Of a stretch of 64,000 nucleotides of DNA, positions 11,335-21,244 are shown piece by piece. Under the pieces are notes generated by a model, which ran no database searches, was not told the origin of the DNA, and saw only the letters and a program-made list of their open reading frames with translations. Origin of the DNA: Cordylochernes scorpioides (Eukaryota > Arthropoda > Arachnida > Pseudoscorpiones > Chernetidae); assembly GCA_030710605.1 (NCBI GenBank), contig CP092884.1, positions 19,573,483 through 19,637,482 of the forward strand, given 5' to 3'. The first letter of the stretch is position 1, and each line of letters starts with the position of its first letter. Position numbers and translations under genes: made by a program.

Positions 11335-11826
11335 TATTATATATAAAAAAGGATATTTCTGTTGTTTTTTGATCATGTTGAGGATTATGGTAATGGAATT
11401 ATTTGCTGGCTCTTTTTAGTACTATATGGTATTGGTGATGCAGTCGTGGCCAGAATCTTGAGAGTAAAATAATAAAAACAGTTTTGATAAGAGATTGCTT
11501 TAATTGAGCTTTAGGATAAACATAACTTGGTAAAAGTACTGCCTGGCATAAGGCGAGTAAACAAAGAAAACAAAATATTATTTACATAATGTACAAGTTT
11601 TGAGCCGACCAACGGGGAACAACAACAATGAGTATTTATAGAGAAAGCGCGACCTCTGGCGGTCGATTTAAACAGAGTATTTTTATCTATGAAATATATT
11701 TTTAAATAAAACAATATCTTAATATAACATTTTAAATAATACCTTTATATAACATATATATATATATGTACCCTTCCCCATGACATAATCAAAGTGATGG
11801 AATTGTAGAATGTATGTGCGGGGCAG
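11335..11826. other. PPP4R3 intron, nothing firm recognised
   Basis: AT-rich, with a TA microsatellite near 11755. The segment 11500-11700 (with AGCGCGACCTCTGGCGGTCG) has the look of an old repeat, but I cannot assign it. Confidence 0.4.
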
Positions 11827-11922
11827 GTGGGATTGGTTGATTACCCTGATGAGGACTCAGATGACGAGGAGGAGCCCTCGAGTCCCCCCACCACTCCTAA
11901 GCGCCCAAGGATTTCCACATAG
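11827..11922 (+). CDS. PPP4R3: PPP4R3 (SMEK) last coding exon
   Basis: Encodes VGLVDYPDEDSDDEEEPSSP, then PTTPKRPRIST and a TAG stop at 11920-11922. This matches the conserved end of PPP4R3, 'GLVDYP(D)..DDEDEE...KR.R', an acidic run followed by a basic nuclear localisation motif. The acceptor is GGGGCAG at 11826. It joins in frame after the exon that ends at 10359. Confidence 0.93.
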   Translation: MGLVDYPDEDSDDEEEPSSPPTTPKRPRIST

Positions 11923-13210
11923 CATCCATCCTCAGCTGTGGACTCGGGGACCCCACCCCCTCATGACAGAGACCTCTCATGTATTATTTTTATAAATATA
12001 TATATATATATACATATATTATATATATGATGCTAGTTTCCCCCCAGAGGAGTGGAAGACATACCCTCTACTCCTTCTTTTTAACACCATTGGACCTTGT
12101 AAAAAATATATATGAGCAAAAAAACTCAAGCTAAAAACAACCTTTTTTTTTGTAAAAAGTTGACATATATATATATACCACCCTCTCCCCCTTCTATCTT
12201 GTATATGGATGTAGGCGTTCCTTTTTTTTTTTTTTTGGATTTGTTTGAATAAAATTTTTATTTCCTCAGCTTGGTCAAAAATGGAACTCCTCAACTATTG
12301 GGTCTCATGTGTTGTACTCCCCACCTGCCCATTTCTACCTGTCACAAACACACAATTTATCTGTAAATAGTTGTCATTTCTCTCAAATCTAATTTTCTAA
12401 CACCACCTAGTGGACCACCACCTCTATTTGAATGTACAAATTGCTCCTCCTCTACTTTAAGTTGTCGGTGAGCTACCTCTGTATAATTTACATATGGGTA
12501 GAGATATATCACACACACATATATATATATATATATAATTATTTAACTTTTGTTGTTTTTATATAATTATTATTATTACTCTCTATGTAAAAACTATATT
12601 AAAGACGTTTGCCTGTATTAGAAATGGCTTGAGTTTTTACAGACTAGAAATTTAAAATCATTAGGTTTTCCCTCTTTTTTTTTTTCTTCAAAATTTGCTC
12701 TATTCCAATTCACCGGGTAAACAAATTTTGCCATCTTTTATAAAAATCTTTTCAATATTTTAATATATTATTTATAAGTTATATAAACCTTTTTAGTGCT
12801 TTTGTTTTGTTTATTTTCCCATCCCCCCCCTCTTCTTAATGTTATGTGTATATTAAAAAAATATATGTTGATAAAGCATTTTTTTTAAAAGGTTGTGTTT
12901 TTTTTTTTTTTGGAATTTATATATATATATGTCATAATCCTTATCATTTTAAAAGAACTGTATTGGTCTATACATTGCTCTTACAAACACAGATTTTGTA
13001 CAGTTCCTCCTCCACTCTTGCCACTACCACCAAATCTACGTAAGGCTTCCTCTCAGTTGAGAAGATCTCTGGACAATCCTGTACAAAGGAATATTTTTGC
13101 AGCTTGTGGTTTGGATTGAGAGAGCTGCATTGTCTTTGTACTGTACACACCACCCACTTCTCTCGCCTCTTGTACATTGTATTATAAATCCATTGGACTT
13201 ATTAAAAACA
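11923..13210 (+). other. PPP4R3: PPP4R3 3' UTR
   Basis: Untranslated sequence with TA and T-rich runs. AATAAA at 12248-12253 could serve a short 3' end. AATTATAAATC-like and ATTAAA-type hexamers (about 12598 and 13200) could serve longer ones. I cannot choose between them without transcripts. Confidence 0.5.
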
Positions 13211-13295
13211 TCCTGATTTCAATCTTGATAGATGCTTCGCTTTGTTTATCTCTTTCTCTCTCACTTTACACTTATACATCTTACATATAATCCAT

Positions 13296-13608
13296 GGGGG
13301 TCGGTGGAAGGCTGGTTAAACCGTTTGGTTTTCGACCACTAGGACCCAGGTTCGATTCCCGCATTGGACACTTTTTTCTGTTTAAAAAAAAAAAAAAAAT
13401 GCTCCAATGGCCCCCGATTCTTGCAAAAGTCCAACCCCACCAGCGAGTGCAAGTAACCAAATGGGGCTCTGGCATTTGTAAGTGCAAAGTCGAACTGCTT
13501 TTTACATGTGTAGACATGTGGTGCGCTTACAGTAAAAAGCAGTCGCTAACTACCCACCATGATTATCATGGCCTGTACCACGTGTACTAGGGATAAGCAA
13601 AAAAAAAA
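13296..13608 (+). mobile_element. SINE with tRNA-like head
   Basis: 313 bp flanked by a perfect 13-bp duplication, ACATATAATCCAT, at 13283-13295 and 13609-13621. The head contains a plausible Pol III A box (TGGTTAAACCGTTTGG), an anticodon-loop-like segment and a B box (GGTTCGATTCC). An A run at 13383-13399 separates it from the body, and the 3' end is A-rich. It lies just past the PPP4R3 3' UTR. The tRNA-like head is part of the SINE and I do not call it a tRNA gene. Confidence 0.85.
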
Positions 13609-13694
13609 ACATATAATCCATATAAATAGTTTGTGTATTTGTTCCTGCACAATATTTGACCTATCTGGATGAAATTTTGTAAATATATTCCCAT

Positions 13695-14345
13695 GCCTAA
13701 AATTAGGAAAGACAAACTTTAGGATGACAGCAATTTATTTAAGGCACAAGCTAAAATAGATAAAATACAAGAAGAATGAGGGAGTTTTACGCAGAGTAAT
13801 CAAATATATAAACATCAAAATGAATAATCTGTTAATAAATACTTGGCTACATAGCATCTTCCCTATTGTAGCTGCGACCAACAGCTTGCAAAAATTGTAG
13901 ATACTGACATGGATATGATGTGCTTCTTTCAAGAATTTCCTCTGAGTCTTGGAACTCTGTTCCTAGTAGCTTTGCATCCATTCTCTTGCGGCGTGAAGAG
14001 CGGCTTTGTCGTCATATTTTCTTTAGGGACATTGTCATCTTGGAAGGAAGTTTTGGCTTTGACACGTTGGAATCCTGGAGCTAGTCACAGAAAATGTAGA
14101 TCACAGCGGGCCTCTCAGAGAACATCAGTTTGTTTTCCCTAATCTACCCAACATTTCCACCAAAATGCCACGTGGAAAATTAGTCAAGACAAACTTCAAA
14201 ATGGATGACACAGCAATTTATTTAAGGCACAAACCATAATTGATAAACTACAAGAGAAGCAATGAGGGAAGTTTACGCAGAGTAATAAAATATGTAAACA
14301 TCAAAATTAATAATCTGTTAATAAATACTTTGCAACACTACAGAT
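13695..14345 (+). repeat. pair of about 175-bp direct repeats
   Basis: 13695-13870 and 14170-14345 are imperfect direct copies, about 475 bp apart. Both carry GCAATTTATTTAAGGCACAA, TTTACGCAGAGTAAT and AATAATCTGTTAATAAATAC. The 300 bp between them codes for nothing I recognise. They could be the long terminal repeats of a small decayed retroelement. Confidence 0.6.
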
Positions 14346-14774
14346 TGGTCTGGAAAGAGTCACTTCTCATTGTTTTGATCTTGGAATATATAAATAGCCC
14401 TATAATTTTAATATTCTGTTTGTTCTCCGCATGTTTTCATAATAATCACCCAATCAAAATGAAACATATAGAATTAAGACGAGTAATCCTTTCAATATAT
14501 TATAATACGAATAGAATCAAAAAGGATAAGTTTCTTTATTGGTAAAATCGATTCGGGCGCAAGCAGCCCTTCTACAGGAATAATGGAAACAATTTCAAAA
14601 GACATGTATATACACATATATATAAGCTAATTTTTGCATATCTAGGATTATTTATGAAGTTTTTTATTTTATTATTTAAGAAAAAATTATTGCTATGTAA
14701 ATTAGTCAGTTTGTGTGCTGATATTATTAGATGCAAAATTGTAAAATGGTGTGATGAAGAGAAAACGGATAATT

Positions 14775-15065
14775 CTATTTTAGTTTTTGGACCAGCCTAT
14801 CATATGTCTCCGGGATATCTATGTGTCTATTTATACTATTATATTTTGATGAAATCAGTGCTTCCAGTATTAATCTTTTGTATTTACTATTTATGTTTGT
14901 GTAATGAATATTAGGGTTTGCTAGATTGAAATCGTGATCTGTGTTTCTGATATGTTGCACTATTAGAGATTTGGGGTCTTTGTTTTTAATGTTTCTTCTG
15001 TGTTCGTCTATTCTGTCTTTTATATGTCTTCCTGTTTCACCTACATATACATTATTCCATACCAT
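14775..15065 (-). pseudogene. Penelope-like GIY-YIG endonuclease, C-terminal fragment
   Basis: 97-codon open frame. The motif NNVYVGETGRHIKDRI near the start corresponds to the GIY-YIG nuclease signature (Y-V-G in place of YIG) with its conserved arginine. An HRRNIKNKD block and a KSLIVQHIRNTDHDF block follow. In these elements the nuclease lies C-terminal to the reverse transcriptase and nicks DNA for target-primed synthesis. The reverse transcriptase part is missing, so this is a truncated fragment. Confidence 0.82.
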
Positions 15066-15076
15066 GCAACCAATGT

Positions 15077-15358
15077 AATAATGTATATGTAGGTGAAACA
15101 GGAAGACATATAAAAGACAGAATAGACGAACACAGAAGAAACATTAAAAATAAAGACCCCAAATCTTTAATAGTGCAACATATCAGAAACACAGATCACG
15201 ATTTCAATCTAGCAAACCCTAATATTCATTACACAAACATAAATAGTAAATACAAAAGATTAATACTGGAAGCACTGATTTCATCAAAATATAATAGTAT
15301 AAATAGACACATAGATATCCCGGAGACATATGATAGGCTGGTCCAAAAACTAAAATAG
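15077..15358 (+). pseudogene. Penelope-like GIY-YIG endonuclease, C-terminal fragment
   Basis: 94-codon mirror copy of the frame at 14775-15065, identical over nearly its whole length from NNVYVGETG to the final LVQKLK. Codons upstream in the spacer read C-N-Q-C, so this arm keeps slightly more of the original element than the left arm. There is no reverse transcriptase. Confidence 0.82.
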
Positions 15359-15637
15359 AATTATCCGTTTTCTCTTCATCACACCATTTTACAATTTTGC
15401 ATCTAATAATATCAGCACAAACTGACTAATTTACATAGCAATAATTTTTTCTTAAATAATAAAATAAAAAACTTCATAAATAATCCTAGATATGCAAAAA
15501 TTAGCTTATATATGTGTATATACATGTCTACTTGAAATTGTTTCCATTATTCCTGTAGAAGGGCTGCTTGAGCCCGAAAGCTCGAATCGATTTTACCAAT
15601 AAAGAAACTTATCCTTTTTGATTCTATTCGTATTATA

Positions 15638-16592
15638 AAACTTATAGAATGTTGGGTCAGAGTGCCTTGTCTTAGTTTATACCCTGGAATATTCTATTAT
15701 TCTGATAAGATAATATTGGCAAAATGTATTAATAAATTCCTTACCTAATTACTACTACTAGAGGAAACCTCTGTTAACAGAGGCCTCTATGCAAAAGAGT
15801 TTCCTTCACCAATTTTTATCAATTAGCTTCTTTCTGGTAAGAAGACGCTTCTCTCTAAAGGACATTTAAGGACACTGCAACTCATTGGCCTTTAGAGAGA
15901 AGTTCTACCGTGTAGCTGTAAATCTGTTTAAACAACATTGTGGTTGGGCTAAACATCACTCAAAGCCCAGGGGTGTTGTCTTGTATAAAAGAGGCTTCTT
16001 CATTTTAATTGAAAACACACTTGTGTGGACTTTTATGGTATAAGGGCATAGCATCTGTATAGGTAAAATTTTGAACATACTTTTGCCATGATTATCTTGC
16101 AAAAATGTTGACAAAATGAGATATTTCCGACCTACTGCTATAAAAGCTTGCCAATTCCAACCCGAAATCTCCTGGTCCTTAGTTGCCATTGCACCACACC
16201 TAATTGCTGCTTTAAAATGAGATTGGCATATATTCATGTAGGGGCTTCTATTAAAAATGTTGCAGTTCATAAAAACATTTTTAAAAGGTTGCAAGGCAAG
16301 ATTACTGATTTCATTTGACAGATTTTCAAAATTTTATCACTATAAGTCTTCACATTCATTTTTTTAAGGTAACGACCAAATTAATAAATTCTGCGTGGAA
16401 TTTTGGTAAGTTTTATCTTCAGACAAAAGCAGTGAATCGGAAAACATCACAGCATGTTATCAGTTGTATAAACAAAACAAATTCTGAAGAGAGTTGTAAT
16501 ATAAATTCTTTAATGTTATTATTGTTTTTATAAATATGTAAAATAAATCTAGATTTATAATATTAGGTATGTTGCACTTTACACATATTACA
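15638..16592. other. AT-rich DNA, ending in a possible LTR
   Basis: 15770-15960 contains a short inverted block around TCTCTCTAAAGGACA that has a diverged relative at 54550-54640. The end of the stretch, ATATTACA at 16585-16592, is followed by TGGCGCAGTAGACAGC, which looks like an LTR terminus plus primer-binding site. No matching second LTR is present. Confidence 0.35.
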
Positions 16593-16676
16593 TGGCGCAG
16601 TAGACAGCAATCTAAAAGAAAAAGCCAGTTTAAAAGGAATGCCAAAGAAATATGGAATATAATATTATATAATATA
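16593..16676 (+). other. Gypsy leader fragment with primer-binding-like site
   Basis: TGGCGCAGTAGACAGC follows an ...ACA end. The gag-like fragment at 18172-18366 continues on the far side of the Helitron, so the Helitron appears to have split a Gypsy 5' region. Confidence 0.4.
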
Positions 16677-18145
16677 CTAGCGGACCCGCCCGGCTTCGCC
16701 CGGGTTTTACCCGAGTAAAAGTTTGTCTAACGAATCTCTCGATAAAGTGAACATTTTTTTCCCGGTCCCTTGAAAATACTCGATAAGTTGAATAAAATCA
16801 ATATTAATTGGTTCCCTCGGTAATTGGAAGTTAAAGGAATAGTATCTTGCCTTGGAATTGTATCATTATTCTTGTATGGATGTACCCGGCTTCGCCCGGG
16901 TTTTACCCGAGTAAAGGTTTGTTTAACGAATATCTCGATAAAGTGAACATTTTTTCCCTGTCCCTTGAAAAATACTCGATAAGTTGAATAAAATCAATAT
17001 TAATTGGTTCCCTCGGTAATTGGAAGTTAAAGGAATAGTATCTTGCCTTGGAATTGTATCATTATTCTTGTATGGATGTACCCGGCTTCGCCCGGGTTTT
17101 ACCCGAGTAAAGGTTTGTTTAACGAATATCTCGATAAAGTGAACATTTTTTCCCTGTCCCTTGAAAAATACTCGATAAGTTGAATAAAATCAATATTAAT
17201 TGGTTCCCTCAGTAATTGGAAGTTAAAGGAATAGTATCTTGCCTTGGAATTGTATCATTATTCTTGTATGGATGTACCCGGCTTCGCCCGGGTTTTACCC
17301 GAGTAAAGGTTTGTCTAACGAATCTCTCGATAAAGTGAACATTTTTTTCCCGGTCCCTTGAAAATACTCGATAAGTTGAATAAAATCAATATTAATTGGT
17401 TCCCTCGGTAATTGGAAGTTAAAGGAATAGTATCTTGCCTTGGAATTGTATCATTATTCTTGTATGGATGTACCCGGCTTCGCCCGGGTTTTACCCGAGT
17501 AAAGGTTTGTTTAACGAATATCTCGATAAAGTGAACATTTTTTCCCGGTCCCTTGAAAAATACTCGATAAGTTGAATAAAATCAATATTAATTGGTTCCC
17601 TCGGTAATTGGAAGTTAAAGGAATAGTATCTTGCCTTGGAATTGTATCATTATTCTTGTATGGATGTACCCGGCTTCGCCCGGGTTTTACCCGAGTAAAG
17701 GTTTGTTTAACGAATCTCTCGATAAAGTGAACATTTTTTCCCGGTCCCTTGAAAAAATACTCGATAAGTTGAATAAAATCAATATTAATTGGTTCCCTCG
17801 GTAATTGGAAGTTAAAGGAATAGTATCTTGCCTTTGAATTGAATCATTATTCTTGTCTCAAATAAATTGCCGTGTCATCCTGAATTTTGTCTTTCCTAAT
17901 TTTCTACATTACAAAATCATCGTATCATCATGATATTATTTAGAGCAGATTGTTGAATTATAACAGATAAATTAGAATATGTATCTTGATTATATCTAGG
18001 CGAAAAGTTATTTCAAAAATTTTATTTGCTAGAAACCTTCCCAGTACTATACTAAATAACTTCCCAAAGTTTCATGGCGATCCAATGAGTGGTTTGGTCA
18101 GGCATAAAGGACAAACAGACATACATTCATTTTTATATATATAGA
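16677..18145 (-). mobile_element. Helitron with internal tandem array
   Basis: Read on the - strand it begins TCTATATATATAAAAATG (18145) and ends with a GC hairpin, CCCGGGCGAAGCCGGGCGGG, then CTAG (16677). These are the termini of a non-autonomous Helitron closely related in its ends to the one at 10846-11334. It is 1469 bp long because a 196-bp unit is repeated inside. There is no Rep/helicase gene. Confidence 0.82.
16689..17864 (-). repeat. six-copy 196-bp tandem array
   Basis: CCCGGCTTCGCCCGGG recurs at 16689, 16885, 17081, 17277, 17473 and 17669, an exact 196-bp period, with only a few differences between units. Each unit therefore contains a full copy of the Helitron 3' hairpin plus about 175 bp of body. 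Confidence 0.95.
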
Positions 18146-18171
18146 ATATTTTTCAATAGTAAAAAAAAAAG

Positions 18172-18366
18172 GGATTAAAATCTCCTAAGGAATTAGAAAT
18201 ACTTGGTAATTTGTCTGAAAACTGGAAGCGATTAAAACAAAGATTTGAAATTTATTTGTAGGCATCAGGCTTAAACGAAAAAAAAAAAAAAGGATAAAAC
18301 AAAGACCTACATATTTTTAAATATAGCTGGTGAAAATGCAATAGATATTTATAATAACGACTAACG
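18172..18366 (+). pseudogene. Gypsy gag fragment
   Basis: A broken frame reads LSENWKRLKQRFEIYL, then ASGLNEK, then (after a frameshift) a KTYIFLNIAGENAIDIYN-like block. This matches the common Gypsy Gag opening 'L..NW..(F/W)KQ(R/K)F..YL.A.GL..K....LL...GE.A..I(F/Y)N'. Two in-frame stops and A-run frameshifts make it dead. It sits between a Helitron and a GC-rich LINE. Confidence 0.7.
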
Positions 18367-18369
18367 TGT

Positions 18370-19143
18370 CATAACACGCCGCTGGTTGTCATCTCTCTGG
18401 ACCTGAAGTCGGCGTTCGACAACCTGATTAGGAGCTACCTGTTCGCTCTGCTGAAGAAGCTGGGCCTATCATCTACCTTCCAAGGTTGGATTGCTGTCCT
18501 CTACGGGAAGCAGACGCCTCCATCCGGGTCAGAGATGTCTACACCAATACCTTCCCGCTTCTCAATGGGGTGAGGCAGGGCTGCCGTCTCAGTGTCGTGC
18601 TCTTCAGCATCGGAGTTGAACGTCTGCTACGCCGCCTCGAAAGTGTCTTGGGCCGCGGTAGCGTGGTCGTCTATGCGGATGACATTGTACTCTTCATCAG
18701 GGACGACGCTCAGTTTGAGCTCGTGCCCCTGATCTTAGAAGAATTCCGCATGTCCTCCGGGGTGGCCGTCAACTTCAGCAAGATCTGCGGACTCTGGTGC
18801 GGTTCCTGGAAGCACCGGACGAATTATCCTTTATCTCCTACACGTCCGAGTCACTGACTGTCCTGTGCTGCGCAATCTTTGCCCGAAATACCGTCTCCTC
18901 CCACCTGATGGGGCTTCTGGAGCGAGCCATCACGAGGTGGTCACCTGCGGCCTGTCACTGGTGGATCGTGCCCGCGCAGCCAACTGCCTGGTTCTGGGTT
19001 CCATCCTGCACCACCTCCGCGGCTACGTTCCACCTGAAACCACCATCGGCCGACTGCAGGCGCGGCTGGGGCGGTTCGTGTGGGGTATGAGCCGAGTCTC
19101 GTGGCTCCCCGGGCGCATCCTGGCTCGTCCAGTCTCCGAAGGT
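18370..19143 (+). pseudogene. Tx1-like LINE reverse transcriptase, left part
   Basis: GC-rich, 5'-truncated LINE ORF2. Reverse transcriptase motifs are in order: DLKSAFDN near 18400, NGVRQGCRLS near 18570 and the catalytic YADDIVLF near 18680. After a frameshift near 18800 a thumb-like region follows (SLVDRARAANCLVL, RFVWGM, WLPGRILARPVSEG). This pattern is that of L1/Tx1-group elements. The LTR element at 19144-21412 interrupts it, and the frame resumes at 21418. Confidence 0.8.
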
Positions 19144-19311
19144 TGTGATGTAATTGTACATATTCAGATGTAAATATGGTTTTGCATATAGACGCTCGAG
19201 TTAGGATATAAATAGAGACAAATGAATGTTGTCAGTTAGTTAGGAAAGTTCCGTTCTTAAATAAAGAAGTGTTCACCATCGTATCCCGATCCCTTATGAA
19301 GAAACGAAACA
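19144..19311 (+). repeat. 5' LTR of the RING-carrying element
   Basis: 168 bp, TGTGATGTAATTG...GAAACGAAACA. A TATAAATAG box sits at about 19207 and AATAAA at 19260. It matches the 3' LTR at 167 of 168 positions. Confidence 0.9.
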
Positions 19312-19322
19312 TGGTGGCAGCG
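19312..19322 (+). promoter_or_regulatory. primer-binding site (tRNA-Leu)
   Basis: TGGTGGCAGCG directly follows the LTR. It is the complement of the CGCTGCCACCA end of eukaryotic tRNA-Leu. Confidence 0.75.
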
Positions 19323-19422
19323 TAAAAGCGGTATAAGCGTAAAAGCGGTAAAAGCGTAAAAGCAATTTTCAAAATTATAAAGTTGAAATATAAGAATTTT
19401 TTTTTTAAGAAAAGGAAAAAAA

Positions 19423-20538
19423 ATGGCTGATTATAGGCAAGTTGCTGCGGCAAGCAAAGAGAAAGCTGTACCTGTTGAAATTGTGGATCCATCAACAAAG
19501 GATTATCTACAGAGCGGTGAAAAGGCTAAATTATCCCGTTGGAAGCCTATCGATTCTCTGGGGTTAGAAGACTTCAAGGAATCCGAAGACGACGATGGAA
19601 AGTACAGTTCATCGGCATATATGGAATGGCCAGAAATCTTGAAGAAAGAAGTCTTAAGAACCGAAGCTTTAGAAAAGGCAGTCAATCTGGAAGATTCTGA
19701 GAAGGCGGCAGAAAGTCAACAACTCTCCAAAAGACATTTAGAGGAATCGAACAAACAAGGCTCGTGCATAAAAGCTGATTTAAAAACTTGGGAAGATCCT
19801 ATTGAATCCAACTTAGTAGCTGCAGAGTCTGATAATCCAGCAAGTTTCGAAAAAGAGTTGGCCGAAGGATCTGATGGAAATACTCAAGTTAACAAGCAGT
19901 ACGTGTATACACCAGACTATTCTAATATTATACTAAGGCCTTTTACAGACCAGGAAACTATCGAAGAAATGCCTGAAATTATTGAAATGGAAAACCAAGT
20001 GGAGCTCGATCTAACTTATTTAGAAAGCTGTTTAGAATTAAGCACGGTTAAAATTCTATTTACTTTTCGATCTATTTTGGAAGATAAGTATGATAAAATT
20101 GAATTGAAAGGACGTGGCCGTTTAAGTAATTGTTACAAAATCTCTGATACGGAGGTATGCAAATTTGTAATGGTGGCTAAAAATGATGCAAATAAGTATG
20201 CATCCTATTTGTATGCAGCATATAGCTTAGAAGGATTTAAATTTGAAGACGTTTCAAATGGAATTCTTGAATTACTCAATATTGAAGTAGGAAAGGTGAA
20301 ATACAAGGATACGAAATATTGTAGAAAATGCAGGTTAAACAAGGAAGAAATTGGTTTGCCATGTCACAGGCTATGTAAGACCTGCTGGATCGGTCATGTG
20401 AGTGAACATCTTTCTTCTGAGAAACTTGAAGATCCTATAACGTGTCCAAATGAAGAATGCAAAGAAACTTTGAATTCTGAAAAAAGAAAATTGTACAAAA
20501 GTAAAATTGTACAAAAGTGTAATTGTACAAAAGTGTAA
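19423..20538 (+). CDS. RBR RING1-like protein carried by LTR element
   Basis: 371 codons, intact, starting at an ATG 111 bases after the LTR. The first about 150 residues are charged and low-complexity (MADYRQVAAASKEKAVPVEI...). Residues about 210-290 form a compact mixed-charge domain I do not recognise. Residues about 301-350 carry a cysteine/histidine array: C-x2-C-x10-C-H-x2-C-x2-C-W, then C-P-N-E-E-C. This resembles RING1 of RING-between-RING ubiquitin ligases, with one residue missing in the C-x-H step. The reading frame then runs into the 16-bp repeats and stops. The later IBR and RING2 parts, which hold the catalytic cysteine, are absent. It is probably a captured host fragment that could bind an E2 or a target, not a full ligase. 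It is not a recognisable Gag. Confidence 0.7.
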   Translation: MADYRQVAAASKEKAVPVEIVDPSTKDYLQSGEKAKLSRWKPIDSLGLEDFKESEDDDGKYSSSAYMEWPEILKKEVLRTEALEKAVNLEDSEKAAESQQLSKRHLEESNKQGSCIKADLKTWEDPIESNLVAAESDNPASFEKELAEGSDGNTQVNKQYVYTPDYSNIILRPFTDQETIEEMPEIIEMENQVELDLTYLESCLELSTVKILFTFRSILEDKYDKIELKGRGRLSNCYKISDTEVCKFVMVAKNDANKYASYLYAAYSLEGFKFEDVSNGILELLNIEVGKVKYKDTKYCRKCRLNKEEIGLPCHRLCKTCWIGHVSEHLSSEKLEDPITCPNEECKETLNSEKRKLYKSKIVQKCNCTKV

Positions 20539-20940
20539 TTGTACAAAAGTGTAATTGTACAAAAGTGAAATAGTACAAAAGTGAAATAGTACAAAAGTGA
20601 AATAGTACAAAAGTAAAATTGTACAAAAGTAAAATTGTACAAAAGTGAAATAGTACAAAAGTAAAATTGTACAAAAGTGTAATTGTACAAAAGTGTAATT
20701 GTACAAAAGTGAAATAGTACAAAAGTGAAATAGTACAAAAGTAAAATTGTACAAAAGTAAAATTGTACAAAAGTAAAATTGTACAAAAGTGAAATAGTAC
20801 AAAAGTAAAATTGTACAAAAGTGTAATTGTACAAAAGTGTAATTGTACAAAAGTGTAATTGTACAAAAGTGAAATAGTACAAAAGTAAAATTGTACAAAA
20901 GTAAAATTGTACAAAAGTAAAATAGTACAAAAGTAAAATT
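20493..20940 (+). repeat. 28-copy 16-bp minisatellite
   Basis: GTACAAAAGT followed by AAAATT, GTAATT, GAAATA or (once) AAAATA, repeated 28 times without a gap. The variant order is partly periodic (a block of about 9 to 12 units recurs), which suggests growth by block duplication. Because no - strand frame of the unit holds a stop, long - strand frames of FTFVQFYFCTILLLYN-type repeats appear. They are artefacts of the repeat. Confidence 0.97.
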
Positions 20941-21233
20941 GTGGTTCCTGTGGGATTCCTTTGAAGGTGCGGAGTGACAATTCGGATCACTATGGCAAAT
21001 CAAAGGAAGCTTGTTCTGCTCCCTCTATAATAGGTGTTGTGAATGCTATTGAAGAAAGGGAGTAAAGGATTCTGAAGCGAAGCCTAAGGGCGCAGGAGTA
21101 CGAGGACTGCCTCCATTGGAAAGGCCAACCCACACACTTCGGATGCTACTACGGATGTGGCCGGATCATCAACATCTCCTGGAAGAACAGTTCGTCCGCC
21201 CAGACGTTTTGGAGAGGACTGGAGCTAATCTCT

Positions 21234-21244
21234 AAGAGGGGAGA
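21234..21244 (+). promoter_or_regulatory. polypurine tract
   Basis: AAGAGGGGAGA immediately before the 3' LTR, the expected plus-strand primer. Confidence 0.7.

Larger units (their letters stand above)
14501..15637. mobile_element. inverted pair of Penelope-like element 3' ends
   Basis: Two 5'-truncated Penelope-like copies joined head to head. Left arm 14501-15056 (- strand) and right arm 15077-15637 (+ strand) are near-perfect inverted copies with a 20-bp spacer. Each arm holds the GIY-YIG endonuclease end of the reading frame, then the tail with CTGTAGAAGGGCTGC, CCGAAAGCTCG and ACCAATAAAGAAACTTATCC. Inverted, 5'-truncated copies are a known habit of Penelope-like elements, but an almost symmetrical palindrome is unusual. 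Confidence 0.85.

Noticed and set aside
13296..13370. tRNA gene
   Set aside because: A and B boxes are present, but the acceptor stem does not close and the sequence is the head of a SINE flanked by a target duplication.
16689..17864. CRISPR-like regular repeats
   Set aside because: Units are 196 bp, adjacent and nearly identical throughout with no unique spacers, and lie within Helitron ends in animal DNA.
20371..21003. Three overlapping - strand open frames of 181-210 codons
   Set aside because: They are the stop-free complement of the 16-bp array and read the same short peptide in rotating frames. There is no sign that they are genes.
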